Positions 1-8,186 of a stretch of DNA of 40,009 nucleotides are shown in pieces (the stretch's first letter is position 1; each line of letters begins with the position of its first letter). This DNA comes from a virus. Location of the stretch: IMG/VR virus record IMGVR_UViG_3300049847_000422, positions 1 to 40,009 of that record; one strand, 5' to 3'. The notes under the pieces are model-generated. The model made no database searches, was not told the DNA's origin, and saw nothing but the letters and a program-made list of their open reading frames with translations. Made by a program: the position numbers and the translations under genes.

Positions 1-641
1 GTAATAACTTAGGGCTTACCATTAATTCAAGCGGAGTTACAGGCGGTGCAGCAACTTTTACAACGGGCAATTTTACTGGCACAGTAAATATAAATAATAC
101 TTCTGCCACACAAGCTCAATTTTACGGATACTCAGATTTCACTTCTCAAACTTATGACGGCAAGACAGCTTGGGGTTCTTCAACAGGAAATCAGGGCGTT
201 ATCCAATATAGTTCTGCTGGACAAACAGTGTTCTATATAGATAATACTTATAACAGTGCTTCGGCTGCGATTAATTTTCGACTAAGAACTGCAGGAACTC
301 CTGTTGTTGCACTATCGTTAGTTGGGTCAGGAGCCGCAACTTTTGTTAGTTCTGTAACCGCCACAGCCTTTTACGAGTCTTCTGATTTACGCTTAAAGAA
401 CGTACTGTCAAAAGATGGCGACATGATAACCTTCAAATGGAAGAAAGGAGACGAGAGGGTTCACTACGGATATATTGCTCAGGAAGTTCAGAGGTGGATG
501 CCTGATGCAGTAAACGAAGGGAATGACGGTTTTCTTTCGGTTAATTATACCGAAGTACTCGTTAAGAAGGTTAATGAATTAGAGAAATCGAACGCTTCCT
601 TATTAATAAGAATTACTCAACTTGAAAACAGATTAAGATGA
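1..641 (+). CDS. Tail fibre/tail spike C-terminal part with S74 chaperone domain (5' truncated)
   Basis: The reading frame is open from the first bases of the window, so this is the 3' end of a longer gene. A GTG at 228 is only an internal codon. The first part is Gly/Thr/Ser-rich and repetitive, as in the shaft of Bacteroidota phage tail fibres. The end matches the peptidase S74 (intramolecular chaperone of endosialidase) family: SSDLRLKN, then YGYIAQEVQRWMPDAV, then VNYTEVLVKKVNELE and a short coiled coil. In this family the domain helps the fibre trimerise and then cuts itself off just before the Ser of the SD-R-K motif. The product should act in host recognition at the tail tip. It overlaps the next gene by 4 bases (ATGA). 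The family is well supported; the receptor is unknown. Confidence 0.88.
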   Translation, partial: NNLGLTINSSGVTGGAATFTTGNFTGTVNINNTSATQAQFYGYSDFTSQTYDGKTAWGSSTGNQGVIQYSSAGQTVFYIDNTYNSASAAINFRLRTAGTPVVALSLVGSGAATFVSSVTATAFYESSDLRLKNVLSKDGDMITFKWKKGDERVHYGYIAQEVQRWMPDAVNEGNDGFLSVNYTEVLVKKVNELEKSNASLLIRITQLENRLR

Positions 642-1153
642 AAAGAATACTATTGTTATTATTGATTTTTCTTGTTTCGTTCTCTCCGAAGTATTATTCT
701 ACAACTTGGGCAGGAACAGCGAGTAATCAAGGAATAACACAGACAGCAATAAAAGATGCAGTAACTACCGCTGCGCTTTATCAAACACCAGTATATACTA
801 TACCGCCATCGTTGCGTTGCATAACAAAGGCCGATGCAGCAACTTACCACCTTGACAGTTACTACGGCGTTAGTTTAAAAGGAACGAACGATTTGTTGGT
901 TAAAGAGGATTTTAGAGTATGTCGCGTTGATGTTACCGAGGGCCAGACAGAGTGCGACGTACATACTTCGAGTTATACGCTTACGGTGTACTTAGATGCA
1001 GAGTATATGTACGCAACACACATATATACAGACAAAAAATTAACAACATCTTACGTTGGTTCAGGGGCTTGGATAACTATTACTGATGGATTCTGGACGT
1101 ATCAAGTAAAAGTTAATAGTAGTGGTGTTATAACACAAATTTCGGCATGCTAA
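638..1153 (+). CDS. Exported protein of unknown function, tail-fibre associated
   Basis: 171 residues with a clear N-terminal export signal (MKRILLLLLIFLVSFS), followed by a mature region rich in Thr, Tyr and Ser. The stretch TASNQGITQTAIKDAVTTAA and a following IPPSLRCITKADA segment resemble short modules found in Bacteroidota phage tail or surface proteins, but I cannot name a family. The gene starts within the stop of the fibre gene (4-base overlap), so the two are probably translationally coupled, which suggests a role near the tail or in host surface interaction. The function is inferred from position only. Confidence 0.7.
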   Translation: MKRILLLLLIFLVSFSPKYYSTTWAGTASNQGITQTAIKDAVTTAALYQTPVYTIPPSLRCITKADAATYHLDSYYGVSLKGTNDLLVKEDFRVCRVDVTEGQTECDVHTSSYTLTVYLDAEYMYATHIYTDKKLTTSYVGSGAWITITDGFWTYQVKVNSSGVITQISAC

Positions 1154-1281
1154 TGTTTAAAACAAACCAATTTGGGTATATAACTGATATGTGCGGTTTG
1201 TAGGGGGATGTAAGCTTAATACAAAGGAATTGTACCGCAGTGTATATCCTTATACATTCGTCGAATAAACCTATATACAGT

Positions 1282-1635
1282 ATGAAAAAATTAGCAGTGA
1301 TCCTCCTAATGTTGGTAGCCTCAGGAGTACAAAGTCAGCCGAAAGCTTCAAAGAGTATCGACACTACTGGGCAAAAAACAGACACCCTTACAGTAAAGCC
1401 TGGTGGATTTATCAGACTTAACGATGGAAGTATCGTTAATACAGATGCACTTCAAGCAGCACTTAAAAGTGGTATTGTTGTTGCTTCAGATAAGTACTGG
1501 TACGAGCTACTGGTTTTCATGAAAACAAGCAAGAACGGTGACTTTACAGCTGCTCAACAAGAGCAAATGCAAGCTCTGTTTATTGAATATGCTAAACGTT
1601 ATGAGGCTGAGCAAGCAAAGAATCGACCTAAATAG
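1282..1635 (+). CDS. Small exported protein, unknown function
   Basis: I chose the internal ATG at 1282 (117 residues) because it starts a typical signal peptide (MKKLAVILLMLVASGVQSQ). The upstream ATG at 1240 would put 14 unrelated residues before it. The mature part is hydrophilic, with a GGFIRLNDGSIVNTDALQAAL segment and a charged, Gln/Glu-rich helical end. It lies between the fibre genes and the lysis cassette, so it may be a late periplasmic or virion accessory protein. No family recognised. Confidence 0.65.
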   Translation: MKKLAVILLMLVASGVQSQPKASKSIDTTGQKTDTLTVKPGGFIRLNDGSIVNTDALQAALKSGIVVASDKYWYELLVFMKTSKNGDFTAAQQEQMQALFIEYAKRYEAEQAKNRPK

Positions 1636-1666
1636 TTAACCCCGTTTTTAAACCAATATCCTATCC

Positions 1667-1954
1667 ATGAAAAAGTTAATCAAATCTTTTGATCGTACTG
1701 AAGTTTTACTACTCGTTACATTCCTGTTAATGTGCGGTGTTGTATGTGCTCAGGGCGAAGCGTCTGAAACATCTGCAATCGATTCTGTTGTAGCCTTGCT
1801 GATTACCAAATACCCGGCAATCGGTATAGGTGGTATTGCATTGTTCTTTGTCTCAGAAGCACTTGCATTTATCCCGGCTATTAAAGCCAATTCCGTGTTC
1901 CAGCTTGTATGGGGACTTTTAAAGAGATTATTCGGCTCAAAAGTGCCTAAGTAA
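1667..1954 (+). CDS. Holin candidate (small membrane protein)
   Basis: 95 residues with two hydrophobic segments: about 13-29 (LLLVTFLLMCGVVCA, possibly a cleaved signal or first helix) and about 50-70 (AIGIGGIALFFVSEALAFI), followed by a basic end (LLKRLFGSKVPK). Size, two membrane spans, charged C-terminus and position just ahead of the spanin and endolysin genes fit a phage holin, which makes inner-membrane holes to time lysis. There is no sequence match that I can name, and the gene at 2124 competes for the same role. Confidence 0.5.
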   Translation: MKKLIKSFDRTEVLLLVTFLLMCGVVCAQGEASETSAIDSVVALLITKYPAIGIGGIALFFVSEALAFIPAIKANSVFQLVWGLLKRLFGSKVPK

Positions 1955-1976
1955 CTCATTATTTCATACTTACAGT

Positions 1977-2007
1977 AGAAGCCCTTGCACCCAGTGTAAG
2001 GGCTTCT
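1977..2007 (+). terminator. Hairpin, probable weak terminator
   Basis: A perfect 10-bp inverted repeat (AGAAGCCCTT / AAGGGCTTCT) follows the holin candidate by 22 bases. The T-run after the stem is short (GTTTG), so termination may be partial, or the hairpin may stabilise the 3' end of the message. Confidence 0.55.
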
Positions 2008-2123
2008 GTTTGAAGGGGATAGGAGCTTAATAGCATAGTATTTTTTAACTGCTTTTATAGGCTTTACTTTGAAGCGTAAATATCAAAAGTGATACCTACT
2101 ATGAAAACTCAAATATCTAGGTA

Positions 2124-2336
2124 ATGTCAGACGAATTAAGAAGCACAGCAATAGGATGGATTACCGGACTAGGTGTTGCAATTGTCAAGAATGATATTGT
2201 CGTTGCTGTAATCACTGCATTCTTAACAGGAGGTGCAGCCCACACTGGACAGATTGTACTCAAGAACATTCACGCCCGTGTGAAAGTATTTATGCACGAA
2301 TGGCGCGAGAAGCATCAAGATAAAACCAATCTATGA
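2124..2336 (+). CDS. Small membrane protein, second holin candidate
   Basis: 70 residues with a hydrophobic, Gly-rich first two thirds (GWITGLGVAIV and VVAVITAFLTGGAA) and a basic, helical C-terminus (KNIHARVKVFMHEWREKH). Short length, one or two membrane spans and the charged tail suit a holin or antiholin. Its stop overlaps the start of the spanin candidate by 4 bases, which ties it to the lysis cassette more tightly than the gene at 1667. Confidence 0.5.
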   Translation: MSDELRSTAIGWITGLGVAIVKNDIVVAVITAFLTGGAAHTGQIVLKNIHARVKVFMHEWREKHQDKTNL

Positions 2337-2995
2337 AAGATATAATAGCATGTTTCGTACTCTCGCTTTTATTTACATCTTGTAGTCATGAACAAAAGAT
2401 TGCTTCAGCCACCAATACTATACTAAGGGATCCAAAAGCAAAGCAAGAACTCTTCGATATTTTGCTTACCACCTGGCCTTGCGTTAATGTTGTAACAAGA
2501 ATAGACACTTCTTCAACTAATTTTAAGCAGGTTGATGTAAGGCTCATTCCTTTCAATATACCACTACCTTACCCGGTTTTTACTAAATCCAACAAGTCGT
2601 TTGATACTACAGTCAATGGATTGACTATCTATGCAGATAGTACCGGTATTGTTGTAAGTGGCTACTATAAATGTAACCAGCCAACTATCACAATTACAAA
2701 CACTATTGAAGATGGTAGGCGTTTAAAGATGCTTGCTGATACACTTGCTATGGAGCGTCTTGCAAATGCAAGTCTTGTAGGTAAATTGTCAGCAGCACCT
2801 AATGTGGATGCAGTTTATACGACCGTGTTAAAACAGCGTGATTCAACAATCACTAAGCAAACGATTACCATTATTTTATTATCTGTCTTTTTACTGCTGC
2901 TTATAATTTACCTGTTATATAACAACACCGTAGGTGCTGTGTCTAAGATTTCTTCTGGCATTTCCGTGCTTACTAAACTATTCACTCGTTCATGA
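2333..2995 (+). CDS. Probable unimolecular spanin (outer-membrane lipoprotein with C-terminal inner-membrane span)
   Basis: 220 residues. The N-terminus is a lipoprotein signal with a Cys at residue 17 (SLLFTSCSHE). Near the C-terminus there is one strong membrane helix at about 176-195 (TITIILLSVFLLLLIIYLL) followed by a short tail. Known u-spanins such as phage T1 gp11 have this topology: lipid anchor in the outer membrane, single span in the inner membrane, periplasmic linker between. They fuse the two membranes at the last step of lysis. Gene order supports it, with a small membrane gene before and the endolysin after, each overlapping by 4 bases. It is longer than T1 gp11. An unrelated lipoprotein with a membrane tail is the alternative. 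Confidence 0.6.
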   Translation: MKDIIACFVLSLLFTSCSHEQKIASATNTILRDPKAKQELFDILLTTWPCVNVVTRIDTSSTNFKQVDVRLIPFNIPLPYPVFTKSNKSFDTTVNGLTIYADSTGIVVSGYYKCNQPTITITNTIEDGRRLKMLADTLAMERLANASLVGKLSAAPNVDAVYTTVLKQRDSTITKQTITIILLSVFLLLLIIYLLYNNTVGAVSKISSGISVLTKLFTRS

Positions 2996-3708
2996 GTACA
3001 CTAAACTTGAGTGCGCGCGGAGTGCATCTACTAATAGGCTCTGAGATTGGGGCTGAGTACACTGGTGATACAAGATACTATAACAAGTATTTAATACACC
3101 CAACATGGCCAGGAGCCTCCAGTGGAATCACTATTGGTTTTGGATATGACTGTGGGATGAATACACGAGAACAAATTCTGAGGGATTGGCAGGGGTATGT
3201 ACCCGGTAATATACTAGCTTATCTTGTTTCTTGTTCAGGGGTTTATGGGGCTAACGCTAAAGCAAAACTACTACCTCATGTTAAGCTGTTCAATATCCCT
3301 TACAAAACTGCGTTTGATGTATTTACCAAATCAACTCTACCACGGTATTGTACAGAAGCAATTAACGCATTTCCTGGATTAGAGAAATTGAACCCAGACA
3401 CTCAAGCAGTTGTTGTCAGTGTTGTATTTAATAGAGGCACACGCATGAAAGACTCAGGAGAGAAGGAAATCAAAGAACATGCAAGGGAAGAGATGAGAGG
3501 GTTAAAAGTTGCAATTGCTAATGCTGACTACGATGAAATCGCAAGAGAGGTAGAATCGATGAAAAGACTTTGGGACGGTATCCCCGATTTTGAAGGCGAT
3601 GCTGAAGAAAAGTTTAACGGACTTGTAGAAAGACGAATGAGCGAAGCTGCATTAGTTCGTAGGAGTCCAACTGCTTTACTAGACACTGTTATAACCGTAC
3701 ACTGTTAA
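2992..3708 (+). CDS. Endolysin, lysozyme-like muramidase (GH24/pesticin-like)
   Basis: 238 residues. The N-terminal domain has the lysozyme-like layout: a candidate catalytic Glu at 18 in GSEIG, then HPTWPGASSGITIGFGYDCG at about 36-55, and later LPRY, FPG and VVSVVFNRG elements. Proteins with this pattern in Bacteroidota and other phages are annotated as lysozyme or pesticin-like muramidases that cut the sugar backbone of peptidoglycan. There is no signal peptide, so release to the periplasm would need the holin. It overlaps the spanin candidate by 4 bases and ends 8 bases before the phosphoesterase. Enzyme class is fairly sure; the exact fold family is less so. Confidence 0.8.
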   Translation: MSTLNLSARGVHLLIGSEIGAEYTGDTRYYNKYLIHPTWPGASSGITIGFGYDCGMNTREQILRDWQGYVPGNILAYLVSCSGVYGANAKAKLLPHVKLFNIPYKTAFDVFTKSTLPRYCTEAINAFPGLEKLNPDTQAVVVSVVFNRGTRMKDSGEKEIKEHAREEMRGLKVAIANADYDEIAREVESMKRLWDGIPDFEGDAEEKFNGLVERRMSEAALVRRSPTALLDTVITVHC

Positions 3709-3716
3709 ATCCCACT

Positions 3717-4613
3717 ATGCCTACCTACAAAATTAAAAGACTCAATTCAATGACAATGGTTGTTGACGTTACGCTTAAAAAATCAGAGAAACACTTTGAT
3801 ATCTTTTTAAGCCCGGATCACCATTGGGATAACCCGAAATGCAATCGTGACTTACTTAAAGAAGATCTTAATGAGTGCAAAAGACTCAATGCTTCTATCA
3901 TTATGCCAGGGGATACTTTCTGCTTAATGCAAGGTAGTTATGACCCTAGAAAGAGTAAGAGTTCTATTCGTCCTGAGCATAATGTAGATAAGTATATTGA
4001 CGCTGTTATTAATGATGCTGCAAGCTGGTACGCCCCCTACAAAGAAAACATCCACTGTGTAGGTCAAGGTAACCATGAAAGTAGTATTCTTAAACGTCAG
4101 GAGACTGATGTATTAGAAAGGTTTACTGAGCGAATGGGTACTGAGGTAGCTATGGGCTATCACGGCTGGGTAATATATCGGGTATTTGTTGAGGGCATCA
4201 AACACTCACGCTCGGTTTACAAAGTGTATTACAATCACGGTACAGGTGGTGATGCTCCGGTTACATACGGACTTATTGAACACAACCGTATGAATGTGAA
4301 TGTAGAAGGTGCAGATGCGATATCCATGGGCCACAATCACAATAAGTACACACAAGAAATAATGGTGCACTACTTCGATGACCACAGTTTTTGCTATAAA
4401 CCAAAGATCAAGAGCGTCCTCAACGTACGTTCATCTACTTACAAGCAGGAATATATTTCTGGAGGTTTCCACATTGAGAAAGGCGGACGTAAGCCAAAAC
4501 CGTTGGGAGGTTCGTTTATTCGCCTTCATTTGAAGAGAGCTAAAAATGAAAGTTGGTTTTTACAGGCTGAACCTCGGTTCAAATCAACCCCGACTCTCGA
4601 AATTGCCCATTAA
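3717..4613 (+). CDS. Calcineurin-like metallophosphoesterase
   Basis: 298 residues with the family's metal-binding motifs in order: SPDHHWDN (D34, H36), MPGDTF (G65-D66), GQGNHES (G118-N119-H120-E121) and MGHNHN at about 204-209. These enzymes hydrolyse phosphoester bonds using two metal ions. Phage members have been linked to nucleic-acid or nucleotide phosphate removal, but the substrate cannot be read from sequence. It is the last gene of the plus-strand late block, before a strong terminator. No export signal, so cytoplasmic. Confidence 0.85.
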   Translation: MPTYKIKRLNSMTMVVDVTLKKSEKHFDIFLSPDHHWDNPKCNRDLLKEDLNECKRLNASIIMPGDTFCLMQGSYDPRKSKSSIRPEHNVDKYIDAVINDAASWYAPYKENIHCVGQGNHESSILKRQETDVLERFTERMGTEVAMGYHGWVIYRVFVEGIKHSRSVYKVYYNHGTGGDAPVTYGLIEHNRMNVNVEGADAISMGHNHNKYTQEIMVHYFDDHSFCYKPKIKSVLNVRSSTYKQEYISGGFHIEKGGRKPKPLGGSFIRLHLKRAKNESWFLQAEPRFKSTPTLEIAH

Positions 4614-4829
4614 GGTAAATGCCGTATATTTATCTACGAAATAAAGATAGAACTCCAGATAAGTCTTCTACCTGAGATTTCCAAATATTTATTTCTTAAC
4701 CCGTTAAAATGACCCGTGTAAGCTCTCTGTAGGAGTTCTTTTGAAATAACCCGTGTAACATACACATAATCAATCTATTGTAAAGAAGTATTGAATCCGC
4801 TCGGGACCTCTACGCTTTAAAACTTACAG

Positions 4830-4851
4830 CCCCCGTAAACCGGGGGTTTTT
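4830..4851 (+). terminator. Rho-independent terminator
   Basis: Six-bp GC-only stem (CCCCCG / CGGGGG) with loop TAAAC, followed by TTTTT. It closes the lysis/phosphoesterase transcript and insulates the integrase. Confidence 0.88.
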
Positions 4852-4926
4852 CGTTGAAAGTGCCTTCCATAGAGGATTTGGAGGGAAAGAGAAAGGGAGT
4901 GGGAGAGAGTGGTTTTACAGGAAAGT

Positions 4927-4945
4927 GGGCTAAAATGGCCCATTT
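4927..4945 (+). promoter_or_regulatory. Palindromic operator candidate upstream of integrase
   Basis: Perfect 13-base palindrome AAATGGCCCATTT (4933-4945), overlapping a GGGC-TAAAAT-GGCCC hairpin (4927-4941), 37 bases before the integrase ATG. The 12-mer AATGGCCCATTT recurs at 39932-39943 in the leader of the minus-strand operon, which suggests a binding site shared between the integrase and early promoters. Confidence 0.45.
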
Positions 4946-4982
4946 CGTAGTACCATTGTAGTACCTGCAGTAAATTGAACTC

Positions 4983-6149
4983 ATGGCAAATCATTCAGTA
5001 GCCCTCGTGCTTAAAACGAAGGATAAGGGGGTAAATCCGGTATGTACTATATACGTACGGATTACAGTTAACAGAAAGCAGACCTTTATATCAACCGGTA
5101 AGACGGTTAGAAGGGATGAATGGGATGATAGGGCACACCGAGTGAAGGATCACCCGGCAGAACAGCAATACAATGTCGCTATCTACGGGTTGTACAATCA
5201 AGTGTTGCAAAATGTCAATCTCCACAATCTGGAAAGTAAGGCTTTTACGGCTAAATCACTCAAGACTTCCTTTGATTCTAAAGACCAACACAACATCTTT
5301 AACTTCGTTGAAAAGTACACCCAGGACGTTAAGAGTAAACGTGGTAGTGGCACAATTACCAATTACGATAAACATATCAGAAAACTAGAAGAGTTTCATG
5401 GAAGTAGAAACTTAACCTTTGAAGAGATTGATGTTGAATTTTTAAATCGGTATGAGCATTACTTACGTACACTGGGTAAGTTGGGTAAAACCGAGCATGG
5501 ATTAGGTAATAATTATGTACATCTGTTGCTTAGAGCTTTGCGTACCTTCTTCAATGCGGCAATCAAGCAAGGGATTATATCACACTACCCTTTCAGAACT
5601 TACGAGTTTCCTACTTATCAGGCACCGATTAAAGACTATCTTAACTTAAGTGAATTAGCACTGTGGGAAGAATTTGCAGATACCACCATCAATCCTGTGT
5701 GGAAGCAAACTGCTGTTTATTTCCTTCTAGGCTGCTATACAGGGCTGCGAATATCAGATTGGCAAGCATTCTCCCTAGATAAACACATAGTCGATAACAG
5801 GCTCCTATTACGTGCCATGAAGAATAAGGAGTGGGTAGGGATGGAGATAAGCAGACCACTGTCCCGAAACCTCATTCGGATTAAGCAAACCCCTTTGACA
5901 ATTGAAGAGCCAACCCTTAATGAAAAGTTAAAGGTCATAGCCAGTAAACTGGGGATTAACAAGAGAATTACCTCTCACAGTGGTCGCCATACATTTGCAA
6001 TAACCTTATGTGCAGACCAGGGGGTTAGCTGTGAAACGTGTGCAGAGCTAATGGGTATCACTGTGCAGACCTGTGTAGACAACTACTACCGGGTAACAAG
6101 GGCAAAATTAGATAGAGAAACCAGTAATGCCTGGAAGGATTTGAAATAA
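4983..6149 (+). CDS. int: Tyrosine-type integrase (Bacteroidota phage/transposon type)
   Basis: 388 residues in the usual order: an N-terminal arm-binding domain (VRITVNRKQTFISTGKTV with DEWD), a SAM-like core-binding domain (about 105-205), and a C-terminal catalytic domain. Visible active-site parts are TGLRISDW (Arg at about 255), HSGRHTFA (His and Arg at about 332-336) and the nucleophile region NYYRVT (Tyr 368 or 369). The enzyme cuts and rejoins DNA at att sites to integrate the phage. The usual LGH before the nucleophile is replaced by MGI, so one supporting histidine seems to be missing. It is followed immediately by a small DNA-binding-like gene. Family assignment is secure; the site is unknown. 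Confidence 0.92.
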   Translation: MANHSVALVLKTKDKGVNPVCTIYVRITVNRKQTFISTGKTVRRDEWDDRAHRVKDHPAEQQYNVAIYGLYNQVLQNVNLHNLESKAFTAKSLKTSFDSKDQHNIFNFVEKYTQDVKSKRGSGTITNYDKHIRKLEEFHGSRNLTFEEIDVEFLNRYEHYLRTLGKLGKTEHGLGNNYVHLLLRALRTFFNAAIKQGIISHYPFRTYEFPTYQAPIKDYLNLSELALWEEFADTTINPVWKQTAVYFLLGCYTGLRISDWQAFSLDKHIVDNRLLLRAMKNKEWVGMEISRPLSRNLIRIKQTPLTIEEPTLNEKLKVIASKLGINKRITSHSGRHTFAITLCADQGVSCETCAELMGITVQTCVDNYYRVTRAKLDRETSNAWKDLK

Positions 6150-6209
6150 ATGGGGATAAGGGAATTCTTCATGCTTCTCTGCATTATTTTGCACTATCAA
6201 TCTATACAG

Positions 6210-6524
6210 ATGGATACTGAACTAAAAAAGAACTTTAATCGGATCAACGAGAAGTTGGCTGCGTTGCTCACAGGGAAAGAGCAACAACAAAAAATCACAT
6301 TGGTTAAAATGGGAGTTGTTAGGGCACTTACCGGCTTAGATAAAGAAGGTATGAGACGTGCCCGAGAGAATAACTTCCTCACTCAACACAGAACCCCAAC
6401 CGGTATCTGGTATGAGCTTGAAACAATTCACCCTATAATACTTAAAGGAGATGGAATTATTGAAAAAATTAAGCTTGGTAGCACAAGGGTGGTACCACTA
6501 CATTCAAGGAAGTCCGCAGGATAA
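6210..6524 (+). CDS. Small possible DNA-binding protein, perhaps excisionase-like
   Basis: I chose the ATG at 6210 (MDTELKKNFN, 104 residues), since the open frame upstream to 6150 encodes an unlikely hydrophobic lead. The N-terminus is a short coiled-coil-like helix (FNRINEKLAALLTG). The middle, ITLVKMGVVRALTGLDKEGMRRARENNFL followed by YELETIHPIIL, could be a small helix-turn-helix with wing like excisionases. Position right after the integrase supports such a role but does not prove it. Its end overlaps the next gene by 74 bases. Confidence 0.5.
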   Translation: MDTELKKNFNRINEKLAALLTGKEQQQKITLVKMGVVRALTGLDKEGMRRARENNFLTQHRTPTGIWYELETIHPIILKGDGIIEKIKLGSTRVVPLHSRKSAG

Positions 6525-6744
6525 GCAGATGATTGTAGCTCGCTTGGAGATATGTGATACTTGCCCTTTAAAAAAAGAGTTAAATCCTGCTGGCCTTGCA
6601 ATTGTCAAGGCACTTAATAGTGAGGGATCAACTTATGTATGTGGGGCTTGTGGATGTCCACTAGCTAGTATAACAGCAGCGCCTGATTACAAGTGTAAAG
6701 AAAATAAGTGGGGAAAGTGGGTGGTAGAGGAGTCCTACTCTTAA
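6451..6744 (+). CDS. Small cysteine-rich, probable zinc-binding protein
   Basis: 97 residues with C35-x2-C38 (ICDTCPLK), C64-x2-C67-x-C69 (YVCGACGCPL) and C82 in KCKENKW. Short proteins with this spacing, often with the CGCPL segment, are common in Bacteroidota phages and have no known function. The cysteines probably hold one zinc ion. It is the last plus-strand gene and ends just before a two-way terminator. Confidence 0.7.
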   Translation: MELLKKLSLVAQGWYHYIQGSPQDKQMIVARLEICDTCPLKKELNPAGLAIVKALNSEGSTYVCGACGCPLASITAAPDYKCKENKWGKWVVEESYS

Positions 6745-6757
6745 ACCGCCTACGGGT

Positions 6758-6796
6758 AAAAAAAAGCCAGAGCTCTTAACGAGTCTCTGGCTTTTC
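6758..6796. terminator. Bidirectional terminator between convergent operons
   Basis: Stem GCCAGAG (6766-6772) / CTCTGGC (6785-6791) with an A-run before and a T-run after, so it works on both strands. It lies exactly between the last plus-strand gene (stop at 6744) and the last minus-strand gene (stop at 6797). Confidence 0.9.
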
Positions 6797-7345
6797 TTAT
6801 TCTTCAATCTTCGTAAATATCCTTTCTTGCGGAATACTTAATAGTTCCATATTGTCTGGAATATCCGGATATGATCGGTAGGTATGCAGTTCTACGGATA
6901 GCTCTGCAATCCACTGTTCTCTTAATATTGGGTGCATATCAAGTGCCAGGATTATAGCGTCAGTTCTTCTGTTACCAGCTTCATCTACATGCTCATATTT
7001 CAAGCCGCTACCTTCCTTGATTGTTTGCTTAGCAAACTCTGACATCTTACTATACGCTCCCCTCAGGAATTGACTCATATCCTCAGCCCAGTTCTCTGGA
7101 ATCTTAAATACCAATCTGTCGCAATTAATTCCTACCTCTTTCCGTACATAGGTTTTATTCGTTGGAATACTTGGACACAAATTCCAATCAGCTACTTCAA
7201 CAACAATATAGGCTCCATCAACTGTGATAAAGCTATCTATGAAGTTACCCTCCTGAAAATGGAACTTGTTCAAACCTATGAGCGGTAGTATGTACCACGT
7301 ACAGAGAGTATTTTTGTTGATAGCTTCAATAAAAGCACTTCTCAT
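6797..7345 (-). CDS. Hypothetical protein, last gene of the replication operon
   Basis: 182 residues, soluble, with no recognisable domain. The middle has a beta-rich stretch (FIDSFITVDGAYIVVEVADW) and a KTYVRKEVGI segment; the C-terminal half is helical. It follows the 5'-3' exonuclease by 13 bases and ends at the shared terminator. Cotranscription with replication genes suggests DNA metabolism, without direct evidence. Confidence 0.6.
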   Translation of the reverse strand: MRSAFIEAINKNTLCTWYILPLIGLNKFHFQEGNFIDSFITVDGAYIVVEVADWNLCPSIPTNKTYVRKEVGINCDRLVFKIPENWAEDMSQFLRGAYSKMSEFAKQTIKEGSGLKYEHVDEAGNRRTDAIILALDMHPILREQWIAELSVELHTYRSYPDIPDNMELLSIPQERIFTKIEE

Positions 7346-7358
7346 ATACTCCTTGATT

Positions 7359-8186
7359 TTAAGCTAAAACTACAACCTTTTTAGTGTAGTCAGCTGTACG
7401 AAATCCAAACCTATCCCATTCAGGATGGGAAAACTCCATCATCATTACAACAGATTGATTTTCAGTGAAAATGACAGGCCCGTAATAACTACCATAATAG
7501 TCATCATACGCTGCTTTTACCTGAATTTCCCACATAAAAGGGTCGTTCGGATCCAATAGCTTTTCAGCTTTAACCGGGCCAAATTTTGGGATACCTTTTA
7601 TGTTGTCTGTGGTATCCCCAGTTAAAATCTGCTTATACAGGTTTCGAAGAGCTTCAGTAGCACTTAGTGTAACACTAACGCCAGTTCTATAGTCGTAATG
7701 TTCGCCTGGGGTTTGCTTTAAGTCTTTGTCAGGCGAGCATATAACAACATCCATTTCAAACCCCTTAGCATGGATGCCGCGAGCTTTGAATTGAACTGCC
7801 ATTGCTACTACTACATCATCAGTCTCTAAGTGTTCAGGAGCACGAACGAACTGCCATTTGGTAATTAAACGATTCTCAATAATCGGTTTCCACTTAACTA
7901 CCCATTCAGGAGTCTCTGTCCTGTTACCTTTGTACGCAGCTACTTTGTAGATCTTCCTACGGAAATTACCTGCTGAACTTTCAGGCCCAATTACACCTAG
8001 ATAAGCACCTGCATTTAAGTTCCGAAACAGGTTATTTAGGATGTCATCCACAGCAATTTCCACTGCAAAATTATCCATATCATCCCTGTGGTTCCAACCT
8101 ACAATGTAACTGATTGAATCGCCATCAATTAGCAAACACTTATAAGAGCCTTGCTGCTGCGGCATTAATTGTGTCAAGTCTGTCAT
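7359..8186 (-). CDS. 5'-3' exonuclease / flap endonuclease
   Basis: 275 residues, like T4 RNase H and the 5' nuclease domain of Pol I. Acidic metal ligands are visible: LLIDGDS (D21, D23), LETDDVV (about 118-124) and SPDKDLKQ (about 150-157). The helix-3-turn-helix that grips double-stranded DNA is GDTTDNIKGIPKFGPVKA at about 190-208. The polymerase encoded at 22469 lacks this domain, so this separate protein would remove RNA primers and flaps, with the ligase sealing the nick. Its start overlaps the winged-helix gene by 47 bases. Confidence 0.9.
   Translation of the reverse strand: MTDLTQLMPQQQGSYKCLLIDGDSISYIVGWNHRDDMDNFAVEIAVDDILNNLFRNLNAGAYLGVIGPESSAGNFRRKIYKVAAYKGNRTETPEWVVKWKPIIENRLITKWQFVRAPEHLETDDVVVAMAVQFKARGIHAKGFEMDVVICSPDKDLKQTPGEHYDYRTGVSVTLSATEALRNLYKQILTGDTTDNIKGIPKFGPVKAEKLLDPNDPFMWEIQVKAAYDDYYGSYYGPVIFTENQSVVMMMEFSHPEWDRFGFRTADYTKKVVVLA

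Larger units (their letters stand above)
4614..4982 (+). promoter_or_regulatory. Intergenic region between late block and integrase; possible promoter/attachment region
   Basis: 369 bases without a credible gene. It contains a terminator (4830-4851), a repeated ACCCGTGTAA (in the 4690s and 4750s), a purine-rich patch (about 4880-4910) and a 13-bp palindrome at 4933-4945, followed by a repeated GTAGTAC (4947-4964). Phage integrase genes often have attP beside them, so this is the natural place to look, but I cannot identify a core site. Confidence 0.4.
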
